This document shows, one piece after another, positions 27,074 to 35,550 of a stretch of 64,000 bases of DNA. How positions within the stretch are numbered: the stretch's first letter is position 1; the number at the start of each line of letters is the position of its first letter. The notes beneath the pieces were generated by a model. It had not been told where the DNA came from. It searched no databases and was given only the letters and a program-made list of their open reading frames with translations. Source of the DNA: Rubripirellula reticaptiva. GTDB lineage: Bacteria > Planctomycetota > Planctomycetia > Pirellulales > Pirellulaceae. Location of the stretch: assembly GCF_007860175.1 (NCBI RefSeq), contig NZ_SJPX01000005.1, positions 310,001-374,000 on the forward strand, read 5' to 3'. A program made the translations under genes and the position numbers.

Positions 27074-28531
27074 ATGAAATGGTGCCTTTTTGTAGCCTCG
27101 ATAATTTTTGGATTTTGGGTCGGTGACTCATATTTTAGTTCAGCAGCAGATCGACCGAACGTGCTGTTCATCATCTCAGATGACCTGACTTCAACAGCAC
27201 TGTCGTGTTACGGCAACTCCGTCGTTCAAACACCAAACATCGATTCGCTTGCCGCCCGAGGCACGCGTTTCACCCGAGCCTATTGCCAAGGTACTTACTG
27301 TGGTCCGTCGCGGGCTTCGTTCATGTCAGGCTACTACCCGCATGCGACGGGTGTGTTGGGATACAAAAATCCGCGTCCTCAAATCGGCGATCGAGCGACT
27401 TGGTCCCAGCATTTCAAAAACAACGGTTATTACGCAGCGCGGGTAAGCAAAATTTTTCACATGGGCGTGCCGGGCGGAATCGAAGAACGCGGCGATGGAC
27501 GTGACCATGACGGCGGCAACGGAGCCGACGATGAACGATCGTGGACTGAGCGATTCAACAGTCCTGGACCGGAATGGAGGGCGCCCGGGGATGGCGAAAC
27601 GCTGGAAAACAATGCTGATGGCAAGAAGCCCGTCGTGGGCGGAAACACCTTCGTGGTCGTCGAAGCGGATGGTGACGACATGGTCCACAGCGATGGCAAG
27701 ACGTCGGCCAAAGCGGTCGAGCTGTTGCAACAGCATCGCGACGAACCGTTCTGGTTGGGCGTCGGCTTCGTGCGTCCGCACGTGCCATTCGTCGCACCGA
27801 GATCGTATTACTCGCCATTCAAACCGTATCAGAACATTCAGTTGCCAGAAAAACTTGTCGGTGACTGGGACGACATTCCGCGACCGGGCATCAACTACAA
27901 AACAAGCAAGAACATGAAAATGGATTTGAGACGGCAAAAGAAAGCGGTCGGCGGCTACTACGCTTCCGTCGCTTTCATGGACGCGCAAGTTGGAAAGGTT
28001 TTGGATGGACTGCGCCGCGCCGGACTTGAAGACAACACAATCGTGATCTTCACCAGTGATCATGGCTATCACCTGGGCGAACATGACTTTTGGGCCAAGG
28101 TTTCGCTGCATGAGGAATCGGCATCAGTGCCGCTGATCATCAGTGTCCCTGGCAAGCAACCCGCAACCTGCGACAGCCTCGTTGAACTGATAGACCTGTA
28201 TCCGACTCTATCGAGTCTTTGTGGTTTAGACGTTCCAACGCGTCTGCAAGGCAAGGACATTTCAAGGATGCTTGACGATCCGACCGTGACAGTGCGTGAA
28301 GCCGCGTTCAGCGTTGCGCCGTCCAGCAAAGGTTTCCTAATTCGCGAAGACCGCTGGGCGTACTTGCAATACGAAGAGGACGGCACGCGAGGCCAAGAAC
28401 TCTTTGACATGAACGCCGATCCGAAACAGTTCACGAACTTGGCGACCTCAAAAGAGCACGCCGATACCGTCACAAGACTGCAGACCAAGCTCGCAAAAAA
28501 GCTGGCCGAAGTCCGCGACAACGATCTGTAA
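27074..28531 (+). CDS. Sulfatase (iduronate-2-sulfatase-like)
   Basis: 485 residues from ATG 27074 (an in-frame TTG at 27056 is six codons upstream). Signal peptide MKWCLFVASIIFGFW then NVLFIISDDL with the metal-binding Asp pair (D36, D37). The formylglycine site is C76 in YCGPSRASFMSG (CxPSR), so a formylglycine-generating enzyme is needed. Further landmarks: FWLGVGFVRPHVPF, IVIFTSDHGYHLGEHDFWAK (second metal site) and LVELIDLYPTLSSLCGL. This order is typical of iduronate-2-sulfatase-like (S1_7-type) planctomycete enzymes acting on sulfated polysaccharides. Exported; substrate not predictable from sequence alone. Confidence 0.93.
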   Translation: MKWCLFVASIIFGFWVGDSYFSSAADRPNVLFIISDDLTSTALSCYGNSVVQTPNIDSLAARGTRFTRAYCQGTYCGPSRASFMSGYYPHATGVLGYKNPRPQIGDRATWSQHFKNNGYYAARVSKIFHMGVPGGIEERGDGRDHDGGNGADDERSWTERFNSPGPEWRAPGDGETLENNADGKKPVVGGNTFVVVEADGDDMVHSDGKTSAKAVELLQQHRDEPFWLGVGFVRPHVPFVAPRSYYSPFKPYQNIQLPEKLVGDWDDIPRPGINYKTSKNMKMDLRRQKKAVGGYYASVAFMDAQVGKVLDGLRRAGLEDNTIVIFTSDHGYHLGEHDFWAKVSLHEESASVPLIISVPGKQPATCDSLVELIDLYPTLSSLCGLDVPTRLQGKDISRMLDDPTVTVREAAFSVAPSSKGFLIREDRWAYLQYEEDGTRGQELFDMNADPKQFTNLATSKEHADTVTRLQTKLAKKLAEVRDNDL

Positions 28532-28919
28532 CAAGCGCGCGGAAATCGAAACAGGGAAAGAGAATTATTGTATGAACCATACGACGCCCCTTTCCCGATT
28601 GCTGATCACTGCAGTCTCACGGACAACTGCCGATGGCAGGGACGATAACTGGGCCGGCGTCGTCAGCTGGTGTTTGCGACGACAGCGAATTTGCAACCAC
28701 TGAGACCGTCCGAGTTTCCGCGGTTTTCGAACCAAGGAAGCGGTGGCATCTTCAACAGCATCGTCCCAGAAGCACTTGTTTCTCCGATTTGCGGACAGCG
28801 ATGTCATGCAGGGGTGGAATGCTCGAATGCGAAAGCGATACCATACACTGGTATGCAAAATTTCATTGAGGGTGAGCACCGCTTGAACGCAGATCAAGTT
28901 AAGAGGTTCCTGTTCTTTC
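28532..28919. other. Intergenic with a short palindrome upstream of the hybrid kinase
   Basis: 388 bases. Small frames on both strands cover it but none has a ribosome site or protein-like composition. At 28838-28854 a perfect inverted repeat ATACCA-TACAC-TGGTAT lies about 65 bases ahead of the kinase start and could be an operator or small hairpin. AAGAGG stands 13 bases before the kinase ATG. Confidence 0.4.
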
Positions 28920-31900
28920 ATGGTAATCGGCGTGATAGGAAAACAACATTTGGCAGCGTTCCGTTGGGCGATGGCGATAGCGTTCTTGATGGCGGCGGGA
29001 ATCTCGCAGGCTCAGAACAATTCGGCGATGCCGCTTGCCAAACAATTCGACGCCGGGCATATCGACGTGCTGGTCGACAACCTAGCTGTTGATCTGAAAC
29101 TGCTCGCGGAAGTGAACGAAGGGCTCGCCACCGCCGAAACGGCCGGCATTGACGACACTTTGAATGAGCAACGTTTCGGCGGCTTTGGATCGCGTGAGAT
29201 CACTCTCCGAGACTCGCTGAAATACTTCCTACCGATCTTGGCCGGACTCCTGATTGCGGCGTTTTTTTTTCTGGTGCGACAGCGCGAACGCAAGAAAGCA
29301 GAACGACTGTTGCGAGTCAGCGAGGAGTGCTTTCGCAAGTTGATCGAGCACGCACCCGAGGCCATCATGCTCGCAGACCCCAACGCCAACTGGGTCGCGA
29401 ACGTCAATCCGGCGGCCGAGCGGCTGTTCAAAATGTCCGCTGCCGAACTTGCCAACATCGGACCGATGGAGCTGAGCCCACCCACACAGCCAGACGGTAG
29501 GCTGTCCAGCGAGAAAGGCGAAGAGTTTCTCGCCCGAGCAATGGCGGGCGAGACGCCCGTTTTCGAGTGGACGCACCGCGACGCGGAAGGTCGCGACATC
29601 CCATGCGAAGTCCGTCTGCTGCGCATGGAGATCGGCGGACGCACGGTAGTGCGAGGCAGCATTATCGATATCACCGAGCGCAAGAAAACCGAGGCCGCCC
29701 TAGAGAAATCCCGACGACGATTCGAACAACTCGTCAGTTCCGTCGAGGGCATTGTTTGGGAAGCCGATGCGCAGACGATTGAATTCAAGTTTGTCAGCGA
29801 ACAGGCCGAGCGGTTGCTGGGTTACCCGGTCGAGAAATGGATGGAGCCGGGATTCTGGGTGAACCATATCCATCCCGCCGACCGAGCTGCCGCCACAGAA
29901 CATTGCATGACGTGCACCCGACAGGGACGGAATCACGATTTCGAATATCGCATGCTTGCGGCTGACGGTCGTGTGGTCTGGCTGCGAGACATCGCCACGG
30001 TGCTGGTCGAGCAAGGCGTGCCGAGGCTCCTGTGCGGCATTATGGTAGACATCACGGAGCAGAAGCGGGCCGAGGCGTCGCTCAGCACCGCTGCTGAGCT
30101 CACGGGCAGTTTGATCAGGTCGATGCAGGATGGATTTTGCGTGCTGGATGAAAACGGTGTGCAATCGGATGTGAACCCAGCCTTTTGCGAGATGACCGGG
30201 TTTTCGCGTGAGGAACTCATCGGGCTCAACGCTCCCTATCCCTATTGGCCACCCGAGGAATATGAGCGGATTCAAGCTGCTCTGACAGAGACCCTTGACG
30301 GCGCGGCGGCGCATTTCGAGCTGACCTTCATGCGTCGAAATGGAGAGCGTTTTCCGGTGATCGTTAGCCCATCGAGTGTAAAAAATGACACCGGCGAAAC
30401 GGTCAGTTACTGTGCGACGGTGAAGGACATCACTGAACTCAAGCGTGCGCAGTGGGAACTCGCCTCTACAACGGATCTGCTCGAGCGCACCAGTCGGATG
30501 GCAAAGGTCGGCGGCTGGGAATTAGACCTCAGAACAAAAGAATTGTTCTGGTCAACGGAAACTTTTCGCATCCATGAGATCGAACCGACCTCGCCGCCCA
30601 GCCTCGATCAGGCGATCGCCTTCTATGCCCCCGAGGCGCGGCCAATCATCGAGGCCAAAGTAAAGGCCGGAATCGAAAAGGGCACGCCGTGGGATCTCGA
30701 GTTGCCGATGAGCACCGCCACGGGCCGGAACATCTGGGTGAGGGCCCAGGCGTCCGCCGTCGAGGGCGAAGACGGGAAGGTGGTCAAACTGGTTGGCACT
30801 TTTCAAGACATCACTCTGCGCCGACACGCCCAAATCGAACGTGAAGCACTCGCGGGCAAAATGCAGGAAACGCAGAGGCTCGAAAGTCTCGGTGTCCTTG
30901 CAGGCGGCATCGCGCATGATTTCAACAACCTGTTAACGGCCATCCTTGGAAACGTTAGCGTTGCTCAGTTGAAGCTACCGTCGGATTCGTCCGTGCAAGA
31001 CTGCCTGGGAAATATTAACGAGGCATCACTGCGCGCCGCCGATCTGTGCAAGCAAATGCTCGCCTACTCGGGACGTGGTCGCTTCGAGATTCGGACGCTC
31101 GACCTTGGCGAACTTGTCGAGCAAACCACACAGATGCTGCAAATCTCGATCAACCAAAAGGCAGTGCTCCGTTTTCACCTTCAGCCAGGACTGCCTCCGG
31201 TCGACGTGGATCCCACTCAAATTCGACAAGTGATCATGAATCTGGTGATCAACGCCTCCGAAGCGATTGGCGAGACCGACGGCGTGATCAGCTTTTCCAC
31301 TGGCGCTACCCAAATCAATCGCGATTGCGCCGATGACACTCTGATGCTTCCTGATTTGCCAACAGGCGATTACGTTTGCCTCGAAGTATCCGACAGCGGT
31401 CCTGGGATGAGCGAGGAAACGCAGGCAAGAATTTTTGATCCTTTCTTCACTACAAAATTCGCGGGGCGCGGACTAGGACTTGCCGCGGTACAAGGCATCG
31501 TGCGCGGTCACAAGGGCGCGATGAGGGTCGATTCGAAATTGGGCTACGGCACCTCGTTCAAGCTTTTCTTTCCCGCATCGACGGGAACACGCGAAACCGC
31601 CGAGGAAACTGAAGAAGCCCAGGAAGCCAGCCCAGCATGGCAGGGGCAGGGCGTCGTGCTTGTGGTCGACGACGAAGAACCCGCGCGGAACACCATCGCC
31701 AGGATGATGCCTCTGTTAGGGTTCGACTATGTATTGGCCGTTGATGGCCGTGAAGCCATCACAATCTTCCGAGCGAATCCCGCGAAGTTCGCGATCGTCC
31801 TGCTCGACTTGATCATGCCGCACATTGACGGCGAACAGACTTTTAACGAACTGCGCCAAATGCGGCCGGACGTCCCCGTGGTGATCATGAGCGGTTTCAA

Positions 31901-32513
31901 TGCCCACGAGGCACTCCTGCGATTCAAAGGCAAAGGACTCGCCAGCTTCCTACAAAAACCGTTCACGATTGCCACACTGCGCACGACGATCCACGGGATT
32001 TTACACGGCAAAGAATCAGTGCCTCCACAGGACGAGAAACTGCCGCCGCGTGGCGACGAAATCCCAGACGACTCTCTCTCGAGTCCATTTCGACAATCGC
32101 GGCTTCCTGAAATATCGCAACAAAGATTGAGCGAACCTGAGACCTTCGAAGCGTCTCAAACGATTCTCGTCATTGATGACGAAAGGATGATTCGAGAGTC
32201 GACAAAAACCCTACTTCAATCGCTGGGTTATGAAGTCCTAACCGCTAGCAACGGCCAAGACGGAATTGACGTCTTCATGGAACACGTCGGCCGTGTCAGC
32301 ATGGTGTTATTAGATTTCCGACTTCCCGACATGCGCGCGGATGCCGTCTTTCAAGTATTACGTCAACATTCAAATGTTCCCGTCGTTCTATTGACGGGTT
32401 TCTTGGCGTCAGATGTCGCCGAGACGTACCAAGCCATGGGTTTTGCGGCGACGCTTGAAAAGCCGCTACCCGCGGAATCTCTTTGCAAGTTGCTTCAAGA
32501 GATTCTGGGGTAA
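28920..32513 (+). CDS. Hybrid sensor histidine kinase with four PAS domains and two receivers
   Basis: 1,197 residues. Signal-anchor/N-terminal hydrophobic stretch (about 15-31), a short exported part, a membrane helix at about 100-117 (FLPILAGLLIAAFFFLV), then four PAS/PAC units (about 132-258, 262-388, 395-515, 520-640; each ends in a DIT-type PAC motif such as GSIIDITERKK). HisKA has GGIAHDFNNLLTAILGN with the phospho-acceptor H666; the ATPase domain shows NLVINASEAIGE, DSGPGM and GRGLGLAAVQGIV. Two receivers follow: D963 (VLLDLIMPHIDGE) and D1132 (VLLDFRLPDM). The DFNN-type core suggests signalling through the attached receivers. GAG and CTC codons are more frequent than in the neighbours. 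No output domain in the same gene. Confidence 0.92.
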   Translation: MVIGVIGKQHLAAFRWAMAIAFLMAAGISQAQNNSAMPLAKQFDAGHIDVLVDNLAVDLKLLAEVNEGLATAETAGIDDTLNEQRFGGFGSREITLRDSLKYFLPILAGLLIAAFFFLVRQRERKKAERLLRVSEECFRKLIEHAPEAIMLADPNANWVANVNPAAERLFKMSAAELANIGPMELSPPTQPDGRLSSEKGEEFLARAMAGETPVFEWTHRDAEGRDIPCEVRLLRMEIGGRTVVRGSIIDITERKKTEAALEKSRRRFEQLVSSVEGIVWEADAQTIEFKFVSEQAERLLGYPVEKWMEPGFWVNHIHPADRAAATEHCMTCTRQGRNHDFEYRMLAADGRVVWLRDIATVLVEQGVPRLLCGIMVDITEQKRAEASLSTAAELTGSLIRSMQDGFCVLDENGVQSDVNPAFCEMTGFSREELIGLNAPYPYWPPEEYERIQAALTETLDGAAAHFELTFMRRNGERFPVIVSPSSVKNDTGETVSYCATVKDITELKRAQWELASTTDLLERTSRMAKVGGWELDLRTKELFWSTETFRIHEIEPTSPPSLDQAIAFYAPEARPIIEAKVKAGIEKGTPWDLELPMSTATGRNIWVRAQASAVEGEDGKVVKLVGTFQDITLRRHAQIEREALAGKMQETQRLESLGVLAGGIAHDFNNLLTAILGNVSVAQLKLPSDSSVQDCLGNINEASLRAADLCKQMLAYSGRGRFEIRTLDLGELVEQTTQMLQISINQKAVLRFHLQPGLPPVDVDPTQIRQVIMNLVINASEAIGETDGVISFSTGATQINRDCADDTLMLPDLPTGDYVCLEVSDSGPGMSEETQARIFDPFFTTKFAGRGLGLAAVQGIVRGHKGAMRVDSKLGYGTSFKLFFPASTGTRETAEETEEAQEASPAWQGQGVVLVVDDEEPARNTIARMMPLLGFDYVLAVDGREAITIFRANPAKFAIVLLDLIMPHIDGEQTFNELRQMRPDVPVVIMSGFNAHEALLRFKGKGLASFLQKPFTIATLRTTIHGILHGKESVPPQDEKLPPRGDEIPDDSLSSPFRQSRLPEISQQRLSEPETFEASQTILVIDDERMIRESTKTLLQSLGYEVLTASNGQDGIDVFMEHVGRVSMVLLDFRLPDMRADAVFQVLRQHSNVPVVLLTGFLASDVAETYQAMGFAATLEKPLPAESLCKLLQEILG

Positions 32514-32657
32514 TTCATCGAGGCGACGATGGTGCAGGGCGTGCTCAAAGCCAACGTAAGATCACGGTCACGCACCAATTAGACGCGCAACAGAACCAAA
32601 CTTCCTCTCACGTTTGCGCACGTTCGTTTTGTTAAAAAAATGCTTTAAAATTATGGA

Positions 32658-32687
32658 CAAAAAAAGCCGGCACATTGTGTGCCGGCT
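32658..32687 (-). terminator. Rho-independent terminator of the DUF1559/lipoprotein operon
   Basis: Ten-base perfect stem AGCCGGCACA / TGTGCCGGCT with a three-base loop, followed on the minus strand by seven T residues (32664-32658). It lies about 100 bases behind the lipoprotein stop. Confidence 0.88.
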
Positions 32688-32789
32688 CGAATTCGATTCA
32701 TCAAACCTTTTCGATCGAAACGATTGGATTGCAAGTCGATCGCGATGGAAAGACGAACAATCTACTCTCTCTCAAATTTGTTTGAAAAC

Positions 32790-33209
32790 TTATTGCTCGA
32801 TGAGATTGATATCGAAAACGTTGTCTTCACCAGCAACGACTTCGATCTCACTGGGGCTCATCACCAATTCCGAAGTGGGCTTTCGTCCGCGGCGTTTGGG
32901 ACGCTCGAATTTTACGTCATCTGGCCCGGCCTGTGCAAACTCGTATTCGAGTCGATGCGTTCCGGCCACAGCACCGGTCTGGTTCGGCAAGTAGTAGGCC
33001 ACAAACTTGCCTTCCGCGTTCGTCCGGGCCAGTGATGGCCGTCCCTGAATTGGAAAGAACTCGATACTGACATTGGGAACGGGCTCTCCGTCCAATTTCA
33101 AAATCCCAGTGACCTGGCCGAGAGTGGAATCCCGGCCGCTACAACCGACACTGGATGACGCGAGTGCCGCAATCATTGCGACTGAAACGATAGATTGATT
33201 TAGTTTCAC
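32790..33209 (-). CDS. Planctomycete lipoprotein with carboxypeptidase-regulatory-like domain
   Basis: 139 residues. Lipoprotein signal (MIAALASSSVGCSG; Cys 23 as lipidation site), then a small beta-sandwich: VTGILKLDGEPVPNVSIEFFP and RTNAEGKFVAYYLP are typical of carboxypeptidase-regulatory-like domains. The middle holds a basic patch (FERPKRRGRKPTSE). Such lipoproteins regularly follow DUF1559 prepilin-like genes in planctomycetes; here the gap is three bases. Role unknown; probably an envelope protein acting with the DUF1559 product. Confidence 0.85.
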   Translation of the reverse strand: MKLNQSIVSVAMIAALASSSVGCSGRDSTLGQVTGILKLDGEPVPNVSIEFFPIQGRPSLARTNAEGKFVAYYLPNQTGAVAGTHRLEYEFAQAGPDDVKFERPKRRGRKPTSELVMSPSEIEVVAGEDNVFDINLIEQ

Positions 33210-33212
33210 GGC

Positions 33213-34298
33213 TTAGAAATCCTGATCGAAGACCCAGCGGTCGGCACGACCGGTTAGGGCGGGGAAGACATTCACAAAGTCGATGCTGTCGGTGATGAAT
33301 CGCACGGACCCATCGGCAAACAAAAACTGAACTCCACCAATGTGCTGGGAACGGAAACCGTTATGCAGAGTCGTCTCCCATTGTTGGGTGTAGTTGCCAG
33401 AGTACAAACTGTTGTTCGGAAAACGGGGAACCGTAACGTTGGCGGTTTGCCCCCAGTAGCGAGGACCGCCCCACTCGAAATACCCTTTGTTGGCTGACCA
33501 CATTGCACCGTTGCCACGACCCGGACGAGCGTCGTACTGCTTGCCATCAAAGTCGTACATGTAAGCACCGTGCTCGCCGACTGCGATCGTGTTGCTTAGA
33601 CCGTCCGAAATACTGGCAAAGCGACGTTCTTGAAATCGGTTGTTCTTCATCGAAAAGAAGCCATCGTCCTGCAACCAACCATAACCCGTCCACGTCGCGG
33701 TTTCGTTGTAGTAGCGATCCCAGTCGAAGTCCGTGTCGCCGGGTCTAAAGTAGAAACCGACGGAGGCCACATATTCGGGAACCTGAACTTCATAAGAAGC
33801 TGGTGCTGTGGGATCCCATTGCCGAGTTGCGTTGCTGGTGTTCTGGAATCGCTCCTTTGGCAGTGTGCTCGATGGGCAGTTGTATCCGGGGACTTTGGTC
33901 TCGGACATTACTTTCCAATTCCTGTTGGGCAGACCCGATCCGTTCGTGTCCGAGAAATCGGTGCCCGTATAGTCCAATCGTTCCGCGGCGCTCGTCTGTT
34001 CGATCTGCGCCAAAATGGCCACCAGCCAAGAAGGGCCCGTCGTCGGCGTTGCACCGCCCGTAGGGATCGTTTGCCGGACGCTAACGTTCCCCGGTATCTG
34101 TCGAAACGTGTCGTGGTAATTGTGAACGGCGATCCCGATCTGTTTCAAGTTGTTGGAGCACTGCATGCGCCGCGCTGCCTCCCGTGCGGCCTGAACCGCT
34201 GGCAACAGTAGGCCGACGAGCACGCCGATAATCGCGATCACAACGAGCAGCTCAACGAGTGTGAACCCCCGACGTTGAGGGCCTAAGATTTTGAACAT
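33213..34298 (-). CDS. DUF1559 protein with prepilin-type N-terminus
   Basis: 361 residues. The start is ATG 34298, directly before the short basic leader and the type IV pilin-like cleavage/methylation motif RRGFTLVELLVVIAIIGVL; AGGA lies upstream. After the helix come AREAARRMQCSNNLKQIG and NYHDTFRQIPG (the typical start of DUF1559), and the C-terminal motif VQFLFADGSVRFITDSID (the H-x-D-G-type tail). The protein should be processed by a prepilin peptidase and assembled as a pseudopilin. Planctomycetes carry many copies; substrate or partner unknown. First gene of a two-gene operon with the lipoprotein. Confidence 0.92.
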   Translation of the reverse strand: MFKILGPQRRGFTLVELLVVIAIIGVLVGLLLPAVQAAREAARRMQCSNNLKQIGIAVHNYHDTFRQIPGNVSVRQTIPTGGATPTTGPSWLVAILAQIEQTSAAERLDYTGTDFSDTNGSGLPNRNWKVMSETKVPGYNCPSSTLPKERFQNTSNATRQWDPTAPASYEVQVPEYVASVGFYFRPGDTDFDWDRYYNETATWTGYGWLQDDGFFSMKNNRFQERRFASISDGLSNTIAVGEHGAYMYDFDGKQYDARPGRGNGAMWSANKGYFEWGGPRYWGQTANVTVPRFPNNSLYSGNYTQQWETTLHNGFRSQHIGGVQFLFADGSVRFITDSIDFVNVFPALTGRADRWVFDQDF

Positions 34299-34870
34299 GA
34301 GGTTTCCTAGAAAGCTTTGGGTAGAGGATCGATTGACGTCTAACTCACACAGCATGAGTACGCTGCTGGGACGTAAAGCAAGATGGATGCCGAGACTTTC
34401 TCTCACGGAAATGTGACCGACTCGGCAAACGTGCTGGTGATGCAAAGGTCGCCCTTGTTGTCCCATCGTGACCGACAAAGCCCCAACGATCCGTTTCCTT
34501 TTTTCTTGAAAATCCAGAGTCGGGCTAAAGTTACGTGCGAGGGTTTCAGTTGGTGCCGAATACCTAAGCACCGCTGCGCAAAGAAGTCGCGACCGCATGG
34601 GGGTTCCGCGTGGATGCTCTGGTCGATGGTAGAAAGTGGTCGCTATGCCCGCGGCCAAACACAAGAGCCAACAGACATTGCGACGTTCTTTGCCAACAGC
34701 GTTCGTTCACAGGGCGACATCACCGCGTTGAAGTTGCGTCGCTTATCAACAACGGTGGCTGCCGATCCTATTTGGCCAAGATTTCAAGCTTGACTTGTCA
34801 GCGAGCGGCTATTAGTTGTAGAGTTCAGGTGAACAGGCCCTTCCGATTTTCACGTATCGAGGAGGTTACG
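34299..34870. other. Intergenic, divergent; no gene supported
   Basis: 572 bases between the DUF1559 gene (minus) and the small unknown gene at 34871 (plus). Frames exist (34383-34793 plus, for instance) but their products are Arg/Ser/Pro-rich with no start signal and look like noise. The clear ribosome site GGAGG is at 34861, at the right edge. Confidence 0.5.
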
Positions 34871-35464
34871 ATGGAGCCTGAATATAGTGGCGACGATCTT
34901 TCGAAACGCCCGAGTAAAAACTCGCGATCTGAAACCCCACATTCAGACAGTAAGCGTTCCACCATGGAACGTTTCTTTGTCGGCCTTAGCGAGTGCATCT
35001 TTCACTCGAAACTGGGTGTGGTCGATGTCCAGCTTGTCGACTACGTCAGCGACATGATGATTCGGTTCATTCGAACCGATGACATCCACCGAGTCCGACG
35101 CCCTAATGGACGTCCGGCAACCGAAGTGTTTCAAATGCTTCGCGAGGCCGAACAACGCATCGGCTTAGCGCGGCGCGAAGTCCACCGGCACATCGGCGAC
35201 TTCACGCTGTTCTGGTCCGGCATGTATCCGGAAAGTTTGCGTCAGTCAAAGTCATCGGCCGTCGCAGACCAGTTCTTTGACTACTGCCAACAAGGCAAAC
35301 GTGCCTATGCGATCGCAGCCGAAATCGATGCCGGCGAAGACCGACCATCGTCGGACGTCTTGATGGCACTGAGCGATCAATTCGAAATGTGCGCTTACGG
35401 GCTACGAGAAATCCGCCGCGAACTGGAAGAAGGCAACACCGGCGACGGAATTCTGTTGGCGTAG
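34871..35464 (+). CDS. Conserved-looking helical protein of unknown function
   Basis: 197 residues. The start is ATG 34871, set by GGAGG six bases upstream; a longer frame upstream lacks any signal. Residues 1-35 are polar and disordered-looking. The rest is alpha-helical with MERFFVGLSECIFHSKLGV, a VDYVSDMMIRFI segment, and a basic/acidic pattern (RRPNGRPATEVFQMLREAE, RIGLARREVHRHIGDFTLF). No signal peptide or membrane helix. I do not recognise the family. It is followed 86 bases later by the M32 peptidase on the same strand. Probably a soluble cytoplasmic protein. Confidence 0.75.
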   Translation: MEPEYSGDDLSKRPSKNSRSETPHSDSKRSTMERFFVGLSECIFHSKLGVVDVQLVDYVSDMMIRFIRTDDIHRVRRPNGRPATEVFQMLREAEQRIGLARREVHRHIGDFTLFWSGMYPESLRQSKSSAVADQFFDYCQQGKRAYAIAAEIDAGEDRPSSDVLMALSDQFEMCAYGLREIRRELEEGNTGDGILLA

Positions 35465-35550
35465 CTGATTGCAGACAGGCGTCGAATTGGCTGAGAGGGC
35501 TAGGCCTGCGGGGGTCTGGCCTGCGGCGGAAAACTGCTATCTTTGCGTGC

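Noticed and set aside
28565-29092. Small frames on both strands upstream of the hybrid kinase
   Set aside because: Composition is noise-like, no start signals, and 28670-29092 runs into the kinase in another frame.
33213-34664. 483-residue version of the DUF1559 protein
   Set aside because: The prepilin leader requires the start at 34298; the longer N-terminus has no sense as a prepilin.
34383-34793. 136-residue plus-strand frame before the unknown gene
   Set aside because: No ribosome site, Arg/Ser-rich composition, and it overlaps the promoter region of the DUF1559 operon.
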